Source: Acanthosoma haemorrhoidale (taxonomy: Eukaryota > Arthropoda > Insecta > Hemiptera > Acanthosomatidae). From it: 64,000 nucleotides of DNA. Positions within the stretch are counted from its first letter, which is position 1. Each line of letters begins with the position of its first letter. A program made the position numbers and the translations under genes. The stretch lies in NCBI GenBank assembly GCA_930367205.1, contig OV884011.1, positions 44,839,754-44,903,753 on the forward strand, given 5' to 3'. The notes beneath the pieces were generated by a model. The model was not told where the DNA came from. It saw nothing but the letters and a program-made list of their open reading frames with translations, and searched no databases. Of the stretch, positions 10,990 to 23,120 are shown in pieces.

Positions 10990-13900
10990 TTAAAAATACT
11001 TTATTATTTTTTACACTACCGTTCTTCCCATTTTTTAAAAATACTGTTCTCCTTCAATATATGATTCTTGAGTGAAAAAAATCTTCTGAGAAAGATAAAC
11101 AAGAGAATAAGTAATCTTGTTGAATGCAGGGAAGCAAATAAGAAACTAATAATTTATTGCCTTTCCTAATACCCCACTGCCTGTCACAATTTCAAAAGAG
11201 CTTTCATCGACATGCTTTCGTGATTAGCGCATCCGCTAAGAAGTGGCTCCCTCTCAAGACCGATGCACACAGTGTATTGGAATACGGGCCAATGGCATTC
11301 AAAACGGCATCACTGCCTTTTTTGAAAAAGATACATTTTATTTAGAATCATATTCTTCATATTCACTGGCAGGTCAATCATGATTGCAGACCCAAAATGC
11401 AGAACAGAGCTGGCCCAAACAGAGGGACTGAACATGTTCGAACAGGATTTGTATACCCTCCGCCAAAAAAAAGAAATTGCCATTAAAAAACAACAACAAA
11501 CAAACATTAAAGAGCACGACAGACTAGATTGTTCTTTCCTTATGGACCTAAATCCTAAAATGACACCTGCGATTTACTAGTGCTTACCGAAATTCGTTTT
11601 GTTGCCTGTTTAGGCTACCAAGAAGTTGTTGCACCGGAGATCTGTTAGCTGATGTAGTTATCTCAGCATGCAAAGTGTCGCCTTTGAGGACATATGCATC
11701 GCATTTAAGGATACCTTCTGGATTACAACGTTAGTTGAGTAAGTAATATCATACAAAGCTTCGGTAGAACACACCATTAATTCTCTTTAAATCATTAAGA
11801 AGAATTAATAAAATCTTCTATAAGTCCACCCTTTAGGCTAGGATGTTGCCTTCTAAGGTGGATACCCGAATTTAATACTTGGCTCCCCTAATAAGGGTTT
11901 GGTTTAGGTTCACTAAGCCTAACTATAACTACTAACTGCTTTCTGGGGAAACCTAGTCCCACCTACCAACTAAGGGACAACCTCCCCCCAAGTAATGACC
12001 ATTCTTCATCCGTTGTTTTGCTTTGGATTTATTTATTTAAAATATTTATGAAATATACCTTTTAATCTTTGTCAACTGAAAAATGATTAATAGCATTATC
12101 TCTTACAACCTTATCTCTAGCATCAAATTTATAACACCTAATAATTTTAGTAAAGATATTTTACTGTGTATATAACATGCTATATAATCACCAACATTTT
12201 AATTTCATAAAAACATTCTTATTTTAAAATTATTCCTTATTAAAAAAAAAGGATTCACCAATCATATTTGCCATTAAATTATCTTACAATATCATAATTG
12301 AATTCCTCGACACCTTTCATTAGGCTTGATTGATTAACAAATTAACGACTAAAAAGTATTTTTTATGTGTTCATTATAATTTATAGTATCATTGGGGCAT
12401 CAATCGGAACTGCATTGTGAAATGTAATGCCTCTAAGCAAAACAGGTGATACGATCATTTGTAAACGCGATTTTAATGAAAGCTTAAATGAGATTTCCTT
12501 ATTATACTACAGTTTTACGCTTACCCATATTTTACATATTAATAATCAACACTCCGAGACTTTCAATATATACTAGAAAAATTCTATTTTTTTATTACTG
12601 AGTAATTGATTATTATATGACACTTAGTCATATTTTATGGATCTGCAAGACATTTTAAATCATTGAGGAATCATTTCAAACTCCTTTACAAATCGTATGC
12701 CTCTCATTACTTATTCGTAATCGGAGACTCGGGGCATATAATTAGATAATATTGTCAAAATGATATTGAGAATATTTACTTATAATCGTCAACTAACTAC
12801 TTAAAGGCTTACTTGCTTTTTTGTAGGGTTCTTTTGTTTTTAAGTATATCGCATCAAGTGCCAATACGTCAAACTAAGGTTGTAACACGGTATTAATGAC
12901 AGTTTAATGACTATTGTAATTGAAGCCCACTAAAGTCTCAACTAATATTACATATCATTAATCAGGAAATTATCACCTTTTATTTCGCCCCATTCAAGAT
13001 CGAAAAATCTTTTACACATAAGAATTTGAAGTTTCTGGTTTTTGGGAAAAATCAACGAAACTCTAAAAAGTAGAAAATGTGATTCTAAGTGACAGCATTG
13101 CCATTTCAAAATAAAAGAGTGGTAAGATGGTTAATTTATTTCTGATATCAATGGTACAAAATAAATCCAGGTACAGGTACAACAATAAAAATTGTAACCT
13201 GTAATAAAGTAGCGTGTTCATTTCGGGAAAAGAATTGTTGACGGCTCAAATAAGTGTATTAAACCTAACGGTTTCCTTGAAGATTTTTTTTCAACTAATT
13301 TACGAGTAAGTAGGGATGTCAATCTGCCACCCTCCGATATAATAATATAATACAACTCTACAAGAGGACTTACATTCTGTAAATACAACTGTGTATATAC
13401 TATTGCACGAATTACCTCGTATACTACACCGGCTGTTTATTGGAATAGACCGCTCAATAGACATGAAGTTGTATCCTAAAGGTTGTTCCTGAACTTGGAA
13501 AGGTGGTCGAAAGATGTCTTGTTGTTGCGTGGCGATGTCATTAATGTTCCGTGGGTTGGATGGACCAGTTTGCTATGTAATTACAATAATTAATAATAAA
13601 GATGATTTTGAAATTGAACTAAATGTAAATATCCATAGTGGCCTCTGAAAACATATATTTATTCACTTATCTAGAAGCACGACCACCTTATGCTACTGTT
13701 CAGGAATATATTCTAACAGCCCGATGTATTCTGTATAATTTTCTTGAATAAAAAACAAATAATAAATGAATGAATATTGAAATTTAATGTCATACAGCAT
13801 TTCTAAATATGTAGTTGATATTTGATAAAGAATAATAATAGAAAATGAATTTAGATTACTATTCAGTATTTGACTAGTATTTGTATGAGATGAATAACTT

Positions 13901-14244
13901 TCTAGTACGGCTCTTCAATATCCAGTCTTTGGTCATCATTGGGTATAGGGTGTTTCGGTGATATATTTACAGTTTAAAAAAAAACACACAGAAGAATATT
14001 TTTCAAAATTTTATTCATAGAACAATTTTTATTAGGACTTGCCATTAAGGAATCAAGAATCGAAATTCAGGTTTGAAAAATAATATCCCCCAAATAATAC
14101 CCATTTCAGCGCACGCACTCTTCCAGCCTCTCCAGCGGGTAAAGTTGAACTTTCGTATTGTAACCCAGGGGCAATTCATTCAGTTTTTGTGAGTAGTTGT
14201 GATTTTTGAATTCGTGTAACTTGTTTCTCCTAACTTGTTCCCCT
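10990..14244. other. long intergenic region, nothing recognised
   Basis: AT-rich sequence with no exon, RNA gene or clear transposon. The two opposing short frames near 11310-11580 overlap each other and have no splice or promoter support. Confidence 0.35.
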
Positions 14245-14249
14245 AGCAC

Positions 14250-14675
14250 AGTCATTGCACTGCACTACTCATCCCTATAATCCTCATCGGAGACTAAAAT
14301 GGCAGTGTCCTTGTCACCTGATAAAGACGCGTAACATAGGGAGTCATGGCAATAGCCAGCTTCTCCAATCATGTCCTGAGCATATGTGGCTCTCGCGCTC
14401 TTGGTCATCCTCCGCTGGCTCGTTTCCGGTGACGCGTCTGGCGGAGGAGCGGGGGGGGGACTTCTCAAGACTCCGCTTCTTCTTTCACACGCGAGGAAGG
14501 TGACAATCATGTGGATTTGGAAGGTCGCTGGGCTGTTTGTAAATACTGTATGAATAAGCGAGTGAATGAAAATTGTAAATATGGTATGAATGAAAACATT
14601 TATTACAATTACTTATTGCCCAATGAGGAAGATTGTAATTTTATACTAATAAAGTTTTTAAATTAAAAAAAAAAA
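14250..14675 (+). mobile_element. Jockey-type LINE 3' end with A tail
   Basis: It matches the 3' untranslated region shared by the copies at 30836, 41925, 58290 and 62457: TCATCCCTATAATCC at the left, a GAATGA/GAGCGAGTGAATGA block, then GATTGTAATTTTA and AATAAAG. It ends in a poly-A run near 14660-14675. There is no reverse-transcriptase domain left. Confidence 0.7.
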
Positions 14676-14679
14676 CATG

Positions 14680-15289
14680 TTTCTCAAGAAATACGAAAAT
14701 TCGATGAACAAACGTTTCCCGTTATTGTTGGCGTTATAGCTCTTCCATTTTTGGCATTCATGTCACCAAGGTTAATAATGTTTTCACTAAGGTTAGATAA
14801 TTTTATAAACTCGTTTTAGGTTAATTTATTGGGAGGAATACAGACTGATGCTATTGTAACAATTTTATTCTCAATGTAAATGTTGTTTACAGCTTCGATG
14901 CTTCTGAAGTGTATTACTGGACCATTAAAGCGTTCGATGTCTGAACACACTTTCAACATCACCCCATAACTTATTAAGATCTACCCAATGAACTTCGTAA
15001 CCTAAGACAAAAAACCTATTTAGTTTCACTCCCCATAAAATGGGACTGTTTTTGAATTGAAAATAATTTAAACTCCATGTCATTTCTCCTCAAAGACATA
15101 GCGTTCAACATCATACATTACAATTTTTTAGATCATGCTGTCACATATTGAAAAAAAGAATATTAAGGTAGTAGTTTACTGCTGTGATATAAAATGATAA
15201 GACAGAGTTGTACGTAAATAATGTAAGCAAAATTTAAGGGGTATAAACTGTTGTTAATATCCTTAGTCAATGTTGTTGAGGGTTTATGG
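14680..15289. other. spacer with possible old Jockey endonuclease trace
   Basis: Bases 14822-14850 (TTATTGGGAGGAATACAGACTGATGC) resemble the reversed endonuclease region near 19288, but the match is short and decayed. Nothing else is recognised. Confidence 0.25.
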
Positions 15290-15725
15290 TGTAGCGACCG
15301 CTAACTACATAAGATAAATCACCCTATACTCTATTGTGTATATATTGTAAGCAAACGTAAATAACATGAACTAAATGTATTATAGACATATGTAAATAAC
15401 ATGAACAAATATAAATCATTGTAAATGTGGTAAGCAATAAAAAAGGTGGGGGCCAAATAGTCACACGAGAGGGGTCACCAGCTGTCAGTCGCAGGTACCT
15501 CACCATATGTGGAAACCAACTGCAGGTCCTAAGCAACCCTTTGCAGCTCTCCCAGTAGACAAGGCTGGGTAGGGTAATTAGGCGTCGGTCGCGGGTACCT
15601 CACCATATGTGGGAACCCGCAGGTCCTAAGGAACCCTTTTGCAGCCTCTCCCAGTAGACAAGGCTGGGTAGAGTACTTAAGGCGGGCTCCTAGCCCTGTA
15701 AGTCAGTCTCTCGTGACCTCTACTC
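15290..15725 (+). mobile_element. BEL/Pao-type LTR, truncated
   Basis: It begins TGTAGCGACCGCTAACTACA like the complete LTRs but lacks their CCCGACA end. Instead it passes directly into integrase coding sequence. A block of about 100 bases starting at GTCGC(A/G)GGTACCTCACC is present twice (from 15488 and from 15588). The LTR-integrase junction implies deletion of most of the internal region. Confidence 0.65.
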
Positions 15726-15726
15726 G

Positions 15727-16373
15727 TTGACGCTTGGCTTCCGCAATACCTACTCCCTGAAAAAGTACATCGAAAACTACTTCGTCAATCGAGAAATGAA
15801 ATGGAGTTTTATCCCTCCATTCGCACCTCATTTCGGTGGTTCGTGGGTGAAGTCGTTTAAGTACCACCTTAGGAGAGTAATGGATTGCCAACCCCTTACA
15901 TTTGAAGAACTCTCCACCATCGCAAATCGCATAGAAGCGATTTTGAATTCTCAACCCATGCATCCTATGTCATCATCACCAGAAGACTTGGATGTCTTGA
16001 CGCTGAGTCACTTCCTGATTGGTGCCCCTCTAGTTGCTCTGCCAGAACCAGAGTCAATCGAGCCATCGCGCCATCCAATCTCGAGATGGAATCTCATTCA
16101 TCGCTGCATAGGCAATATTTGGATACAATGGTGACGGGACTACTTATATTGCCTACAAAACGTAGTAAATGGACTTCTGAATCGGCAAATGTAAATATCG
16201 GCACACTTGTGCTTCTTATTGACCCTAATGTACCTCCCCTCAGTTGGCCTGTAGGGCGCATTAAAGAAGTTTTTTCTGGACAAGACGGGATTGTAAGGGT
16301 AGTAAAGGTGAAAACCTCTACAAACGAGTATACCCGTTCCGTTTCACGCCTAGCTCCATTGTTACCTCCATAG
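15727..16373 (+). pseudogene. BEL/Pao integrase C-terminal fragment
   Basis: Frame 15727-16134 reads the end of the integrase core and the following region (KWSFIPPFAPHFGGSWVKSF, then ILNSQPM, then LTLSHFLIGAPL). This order is characteristic of BEL/Pao polyproteins. A second overlapping frame, 16086-16373, continues with GTLVLLIDPNVPPLSWPVGR and SVSRLAPLLP, so one frameshift separates them. Protease, reverse transcriptase and most of the integrase are missing. The fragment is non-functional and supports the BEL/Pao assignment of the adjoining LTR. Confidence 0.8.
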
Positions 16374-16514
16374 TGGGTTGATCTACCTGGAAATTTTCTA
16401 CGCGAATTTGGTGGGCGGTATATTGGGTCCCAACTATTTTTTTTATTATTTTTTTCACAGCCGGTAATTTGCAAGGGACAGAAGTTCGGCGACGTAATTT
16501 TACTAGCCCCTTCT

Positions 16515-16665
16515 TCCACAATAAGTGTTTTATATTTATTTGATAAAGTTCCTGGGAAAATAATCCATACTTAAACGTCTTATTCGAGGTTCCAGCGATT
16601 TTCTGTATATATTTTATAAGTTTTCTTTGTAAGCTGTCTCAACCTTTCATTCAAATTTGGGTCAG
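16515..16665. repeat. dispersed repeat, copy 1
   Basis: It shares a diverged block of about 130 bases, in the same orientation, with 20925-21065, including TTTATATTTATTTGATAAAG at 16529 and the later CTGTCTCAACC. The two copies lie either side of the large Jockey element. Confidence 0.6.
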
Positions 16666-17396
16666 TTTATATTAGTTTGCCAGGGGTGACGATGCTGCTG
16701 TATGCTTCTTACAGGCAATATTCTGAAAAATAGCTAATCTCTTAGGCAAAGGAAAGAATAAATATACAACCTTTACGGGAGAACGTATTAGTGTGTACTA
16801 AGAACCTTTTTCTATGGCAGCTATAGAAGGACTGGCTCGTTCTCTGATGAGCTCGCTTCTAAAACATATTGTAGAATTTCATCTTTTTGAAAAACTCAAG
16901 AACGATCATATCTTTTTTGTAGCATCTACTAATGCTTCATGGTCATAATGAGCCAAGCACAACTAGTTTGGGCGCTTGTTTAAATGTTGGACATACCTTG
17001 ATGAAGTGCTTATCTGTATTAGTTGCCTGGTAGATCCAAACTAAGAATTCCTTGCAAATTCATGAATTTGGAAGGGATGAGTTCAAGAATGTAGGGTATA
17101 TTAAGATCATTATGAAGGGTTTTGTTGGTGACGTAATAGGGGGCATTTACTATTGTTCTCAGGACTTTTGATTGGAAGGATTGGATGCGCTTGATGTTCG
17201 ACATTTTTGCTGACCCCCATAGTTCTATTCCGTATGTATACGGCTTAATTCCGTATATATTGGCTTAAGTATAACTTTGTAAATAAGTAGTTTATTTTCT
17301 ATTGAGAGATGGGATGTCCTTCGAAGTAGTCTGTACAGTAGTCCAAAGCGTCTGTTTAGTTCTTGTCTTTTTAGTCTCGTATGTGGGTTCCAGGGT

Positions 17397-18835
17397 TCAG
17401 AGATGGAAGCCTAAGTACCGTACTGTCTCAGACACGGGGAGAGGAATCGAATTGAAAAAGACTAGTGGACAGGACTTGCGGCAGAGGGTAAAGGTTATGT
17501 GGGAACATTTTGTTTCATTGACCTTGATTCGCCATTGGTTGTACCAATACTCGATCTCATCAAAGGTGTTTTTGAAGGTTTTGGATGCTATATCAGGGTC
17601 TGAGTGGGATGACAAGACTGCAGTGTTATCTGCAAATGTTGCCAAGAAGGTATTGGGGGTAGAGGGGACATCAGCGGTGTATAGGTTATAGAGGATGGGA
17701 CCCAGGACGCTGCCCTGTGGAACTCCTGCTTTTATGGGATAGTAGTTAGAATATTCTAAACCACAGCGAACTTGGAAGAAGCGGTTTGAAAGGTTTGAAA
17801 GGACTTCAGGATTAGGAAAAGGGTCTGTGGTAAATATGTTTTGAGCTTGTAAAGCAAACCTGCGTGCCAAACTCTGTCAAAAGCTTGAGCTATGTCCAGA
17901 AATGAAGCAGTGCAATACTGTTTGGATGCAAGGGCTGAGGAAATGTGATCAACAACGCGAAGGCCTTGTTTAGTTGTGGAATGTTGTTGACGGAAGCCAA
18001 ACTGATGTATAGGAAAAAGGTTTTTGGATTCGACAATTGTAAGTAGACGTTTTAAGAGGAGTTTCTCAAATATTTTTGAGAGGATAGGGAGTAGGCTAAT
18101 TGGACGGTAAGATGAGGCGTCATTGGGCGGTTTACCGGGTTTGGCGAATAGGACAATAATGGAATGTTTCCAGAGGAGAGGAAAGTGCGTCGTTCGGATA
18201 ATGCAATTATATATATAGGTTAAAAAGATTATGGCTTTAGGAGGAAGTTGTTTGAGAATTTGAGGAGTAAGGAGATCATATCCAGGTGATTTTCGGTAAG
18301 GTAAGTTTTTCAGAAGATATTTGACCTCAGAGGGATTAACGGCTTTTGGTGGAAGAGAGAGAGGAATAGGTGAAGTGAGGAAATCTTCCACAGTTGTGCT
18401 GTGAGTATGGCTTTGATGAGAAAGGTGAGGTGTGAAAGTATGGGTAAGATGCAGAGCGAATTCCTCCGACCTATCCCCATCCGAAGCCGCCCAGTACCCA
18501 TCATCACGACGGAGTGGGTGTGAAACAGGATGATACTTTAGAATTTTTTTAGTTACATTCCACAGAGAGTTATCCCTGGTAGAAAGAGAGGAGAGGTGGG
18601 AATTGAAGGAATCGGAACGGAAGGACGCCAATTGCCGCTTTACCAATCTGCAGTACTGATTGTATGAGCGGCGATCAGCAGGATGTCGGGATCTTTGCCA
18701 CACTGTTCTGGAACGGCGTTTGGATTGGATTAGGTCTTTGAGATGCTGAGGTAAACGATTATGATTGTGGATTTTTGGGTGACGATGCCCCCCAAGCCGA
18801 CCCCTGGACCATAGTAGTGAAAGAATGGACTGCAT
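17397..18835 (-). pseudogene. Jockey reverse-transcriptase domain, broken
   Basis: Frame 18835-17756 (359 codons) carries AKPGKPPNDASSYRPISLLP, HQFGFRQQHST and SFLDIAQAFDRVWHAGLLYK, the usual order of LINE reverse-transcriptase motifs. The overlapping frame 17870-17397 carries AGVPQGSVLGPILYNLYTAD and FADNTAV. The catalytic FADD motif has become FADN, so the enzyme would be inactive even without the frameshift. Confidence 0.85.
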
Positions 18836-19635
18836 CGTCTAGGTCTTGGGATGTTTTCAGGGACACTTTGAGGTTAATGGAACCTGTAAGAAGCTGGCGG
18901 AAGCGGTCCCAATCGATTGGGCCCCTAATAAATGAAGGAGGAGGTAGTTTGTGAATTGGTCTTAGGGAAATGGTTAGTAATAAAGGGCTATGGTCGGAGG
19001 AGAGGTCATCGAGGTGCTTGAGTGAATAGTTTAGTGTTCCTAAACCATTGTAGAAGAAGAAGTCAAGGAGATCAGGATTTCGGTTGGGATCTGATGGCCA
19101 ATAGGTGGCTGTGTCAGGAGAGATCGTGGAGCAATGTTTCCGTGTGAGTGCAGACAGCAAAGCACGTCCGCGTGTATTCATGGATCTTGACCCTCAGTGT
19201 TGGTGCTTCGCATTAAAGTCCCCACCCACAAGGAAACAATGTCCTATGGAGTCTAGAAAGGAGATGAATTGGGAATCGGAAATGGATTTATTGGGAGGGC
19301 AGTACACTGATGCTAGAGTAAGGGGGAAAGGGAAGGTGCTGATTGACACTGTAGTGGACTGAAGGAAATCATGTGCTACCAAAGGAACTATGTGATGAGA
19401 AATGGAATTTATGAACAATGACAGCGGTGCCTGCATGAGCTCTTCCATCTGGGTGATCAGTTCGGTAAGTATGGTACTGTCGAACCGTAAATGGTCGTTT
19501 ACTAGTAAGTCTTGTTTCAGTAATGAGAGCTACGTCGATGTTCTTGTCGTGGAGTAGTGCTGTCAGTTCGTTAGTGTGGGTGCGGACACCATTCGCATTC
19601 CAAAGGAGAATGGATAAGGAGTCGGAAGGATCCAC
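18759..19635 (-). pseudogene. Jockey AP-like endonuclease domain, frameshifted
   Basis: Three overlapping minus-strand frames cover one endonuclease domain. They read LSILLWNANGVRTHTNELTA with ALITETRL, then ASVYCPPNKS with GGDFNAKH, then DFFFYNGL and DHSPLLLTI. These are the Asn, Glu, Asp and His motifs of the exonuclease-endonuclease-phosphatase fold. Two frameshifts break the domain. Confidence 0.8.
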
Positions 19636-20043
19636 TTATGGATTTTGTTTAACGGGGATAAGGTAGGAGACAAGATTTGTAAGTAGGGAAATGAGAGGAG
19701 TAATTAGGGTTCTGAACTCTGTAAGAAATGAGGTTAAAAGGCTGGTGAGATCCGAAGAACTTGAAGGTGGAGGACTGTACGAGATGTGCGGCTGAGGATG
19801 GGATAGAGTTTGTGGGTTGACGGGATGAACGGAATGCTGGGAAAGGTGATCTTGTGGACAGGGAGTGAGCGGTGCCTGTGACTGCTCTCTGTTGCGAACG
19901 GCATCGGTGAAAGAGACAGTAGGCCTCAAATTTCTGGCTGGGCCGCTTCTTGCTGCAAGTTTTTCCACTTCTGGCTGACGGCTTTGTTCGGTCCTCGACT
20001 TCAGCGTTCTGTAAGCCTCGCAGCCCTTGCACAGAACAACCAA
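19636..20043 (-). pseudogene. Jockey ORF1 C-terminal fragment
   Basis: A 135-codon minus-strand frame ends directly before ORF2. It starts with CKGCEAYR, perhaps the last part of a zinc knuckle, and continues into a low-complexity Ser/Pro/Thr region. Its position and orientation, not a diagnostic motif, identify it as the end of the LINE gag-like ORF. Confidence 0.55.
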
Positions 20044-21469
20044 AAAATATTTTTGTTTAGAGAACTAAATATTTATTTGAATTTTTTGAAACAGTAGTTT
20101 ATGGTCGATAAAGGTTGAAATGATATAAACACAAAATAAGAAGAATGGGTGACGAATAGTGGCCCAAGAAAATGTTCACCAATACTCTAATAGAAATAAG
20201 GAAGCGTTAAAGGTAAGGAAAATGTTAGATAGAAGGCGAAGCATTAGAAATGGCAGCTGGAGGGCTAAGAGATAAACACTGGCTGAACCAGAAGAAGTGG
20301 TTATTCGAAATTCGGAATATGACCTATGTTGTGAAAAGTACAAGACGAAAATAGTAACAAGGCCGGGAAAATCTTTCACCAATAATTAGTACAATTGACC
20401 ATACCTCCTTGCATATTGACTTCATCTGCCCATCGGAGCTTGGGTCTATGACATTTTATTCTTTCTAACAGCTGGTAGGATAGAATCTTCCTTGGGAATA
20501 CTGTCCACCATCCTCAGAAAAGGACCAACTTAAAGGAATTGACCAACTTTCACAAACCTTACAATGTCAATGTCCTTCTACAAGTCTATCATCTCTGTGT
20601 TTGTATAATCGGCGCTCAGTATTATTCCTGGGCTCTCGGTAAAGCAAGTTAGTAGTAAAGTAGTTTTGGAGTCTGTCTAATGATGGTTTTGTAAAAGTTG
20701 TGGTCCGGGATAGACCTCTGGCCCATAAACGTTTTGAAGACAGTACTATTTTACCAAGTTGGGTTCAATTGCCTGAGTTAATCTGCCAATAAGATCCATT
20801 CATCAACCAGAAGAACCGATTTGAAATTCCCTCTGTGGCACAATTGTTTTCGTTCACCAGTGAATGTAAAAACTAAAACGGGGTATTTTTTTTTTTCATT
20901 TGACGCTCAAAATTTCCGCTGATAATTGTTTTATATTTATTTGATAAAGTTCCCTCAAGAATGATCCATACTTTAACGACTTGTTTGAGTTTCCAGATGT
21001 TTCCAGTATATATTTGAAAATGTTTTCTTCGAAAACTGTCTCAACCCTACTCAAAGGGTTTTGGCTGGAGTACCTAGTTGGGTAGGTCATTGTTCACCCA
21101 GTTTTTTCTCCATGTTTATCTTCTTAATCACAATCGTAGACTCGATTTATATAATCATGTCCATTGTAAGATCACTTACTTGTCTTAAGTTAGTCACACT
21201 CAAAGCGTTATTTACTTGCTATTCACCAGAGAAAATCTTCAGTGATTCTTCACACAATAAGGCAGCTGTCCCCCATCAGCTTGTCAAACTCTAACTAGTG
21301 GGTCAATATCAAAACGCTACTGTATCCGGGATTTGCTTGCACATTTTATGAACTCATTACGATGGATTATCTTTAATTAAAGAGATGCAACCTTTGTTCT
21401 CGCAGGAAAGGTTTGTTTGTTCGAGTCTGCGACGTCACAGGCTGCCGCTTATTTTAACCAAATGTTATG
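20044..21469. other. intergenic region upstream of LQG gene 2
   Basis: Apart from the dispersed repeat at 20925-21065, nothing is recognised. Confidence 0.3.
20925..21065. repeat. dispersed repeat, copy 2
   Basis: Diverged copy of 16515-16665 in the same orientation. The minus strand is open for 64 codons here, but the other copy is not, so it is listed as a repeat rather than a gene. Confidence 0.6.
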
Positions 21470-21508
21470 ACAGGTGCGTGATGATGCTAGTGGCATTTAG
21501 TTATAAAA
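21470..21508 (+). promoter_or_regulatory. core promoter of LQG gene 2: E-box-like ACAGGTGCGT and TATA box
   Basis: ACAGGTGCGT lies at 21470-21479 and TATAAAA at 21502-21508. The ATG begins 54 bases after the start of the TATA box. Confidence 0.65.
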
Positions 21509-21555
21509 AGGTTTCATCCTTCAACATTGCTAGTTGACTCCCACCTGCCTTCAAG

Positions 21556-22505
21556 ATGAAACTTACCCTCGCCGTACTCTGTATCGTCCTCCTCCAAGGA
21601 GCGGTCGTTAACTGTCAAGGCAGTTCCATCCAGTCCGCCATCAGCAGTCTCTCCAGTGGTAAATGTTTAGATTTTTCAATTAGTTTTATTTTTATTGGAT
21701 AAGAATGATATCCTTATTGGAAATAAGGTTGGAAATAAGCTAAAACATATTTTAGCCTTCTAATCAAAACCTTACAGATTACATACAACATGGTGCATAC
21801 TACGTTCTTAATTATGTTTATGTGCAGCTGTGTTTAAAAGAATTTTGACTGTTGTAAATAGTTGTTCATATTTTTAGATTTTGTCAAATTTCGACTTATC
21901 CAAAATGGTTCAGGTACCCCACTCCTGGAAAAGAATGTTTCAGTTTGTCATGTACCTCATTTGAATCAAAATATTTCCACATAGTAGAAGATTATTTGAG
22001 TGATATTATATTATCATTACATTTATCTTACCTAATATAAAATAGTCGAATAAATGATCAGAAGACTAAATAGATTTTTAAAAAAAGTATATAAATAAAA
22101 TGTAATCTTTAGTCGATTTAGAAAAAATATGCAGCCATATTTAGGGGAAGCGATAAGAGTTTATAAAATATTTACTTAGTTTAAATATTGATAAATGATT
22201 GTGAAGAAGCTACACGTTATTTTGACCTTAAAGTATTCCACCGTATTAGCTAAATGTTCTGAAAATTTTTACCAGCTATGTATGTAAATTTGATAATTTT
22301 TTCAGCTTACCAACAGTACTCTAGTGGATCCTTCCAGAGGTCCCTCCTCTCCCAGGCCAGAGAATACGTCAGTTCTGCTTCCAGCGCCATTAAGAGTATT
22401 GAAGCCTTCCTCAACACTATCCAACTCCCGCAGTTGCCAACCATTCCCCCACAGGTACCACAAGGCAGGTCCGGAGCACCCTGGTCTCAATGGCAAGGAC
22501 GTTAA
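21556..22505 (+). CDS. LQG-family small secreted protein 2 (two exons)
   Basis: Exon 1 is 21556-21658 and exon 2 is 22306-22505, with a 647-bp GT-AG phase-1 intron (GTAAAT...TTTCAG). The product is 100 residues. Exon 1 encodes MKLTLAVLCIVLLQGAVVNC, a signal peptide with the family LQG motif, then a Ser-rich stretch ending SSLSSG across the junction. Exon 2 begins AYQQYSSGSFQRSLLSQARE, a likely amphipathic helix, then LPQLPTIPPQVPQ and a tail GRSGAPWSQWQGR. The intron is the shortest in the family and contains no recognised transposon, so it may be near the ancestral size. The protein is probably secreted; function is unknown. Confidence 0.8.
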
Positions 22506-23096
22506 GAACCTATATTTAACTAGATCAATGATGTAAATAGGAAATACATGCGCTAGTTTGTTTCTCTTCATCTAAATGATTATATCCATTTTTCTGTTTA
22601 TCTTCATAGTAAAGTGAAGTTAAGTAAAACCTATCATTCGGTTACTGTCCTCATATTTTCAAGAAAAAAAATTAATCAAACTAGTTTTTACACGTATCAG
22701 TAGTGCCGCCTTTTTGGCAGGGGTTCGATTGTTTTCTTTCCTTTTTAAATTGGAAAAGAACTATGTTTGTAATCGTGTGTGTGTTATAGTATTTGTGTGT
22801 TCAGTGTTTAAGCTTTAAGCTTTAAGAGACGTGGAGCCCCCATCCCGATATGGAAGATATACTGCAACCTCCCTTAAAGATGATAAAGTTCCGTTTATTA
22901 CAGCACTGCACAGTATTATTATAGGCAGACTCTCACTACCTTCCCGAACCCACCCACCTCCTTTAGGTATCCCACACCCCATATCCTTCTCATACATGCT
23001 TCAAATGGGACTCCCCTTAGTGAAAGGCACCCATCAATCCAAAATAAATTTCCTTTATTTTTCCCACATCCTATTTTTATAAGTTTGAGAGCTATG

Positions 23097-23120
23097 AAAA
23101 AAAAAAAAAAAAAAAAAAAA
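23097..23120 (+). repeat. poly-A tract
   Basis: An uninterrupted A run preceded by an AATAAA about 50 bases upstream. It could mark the 3' end of a retroposed copy, but no source is recognised. Confidence 0.5.

Larger units (their letters stand above)
17040..20043 (-). mobile_element. Jockey-type LINE, truncated and frameshifted
   Basis: On the minus strand, in order: the end of ORF1 (20043-19636), endonuclease (19635-18759 in three frames), reverse transcriptase (18835-17397) and part of the ORF2 C terminus (to about 17040). ORF1 and ORF2 abut (ORF1 stop next to the ORF2 start near 19636). At least four frame changes break ORF2, and the 3' end is missing relative to the copy at 62457. The element sits between LQG genes 1 and 2. 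Confidence 0.85.

Noticed and set aside
14255..14510. Opposing 81-82 codon frames
   Set aside because: Inside the Jockey 3' untranslated region.
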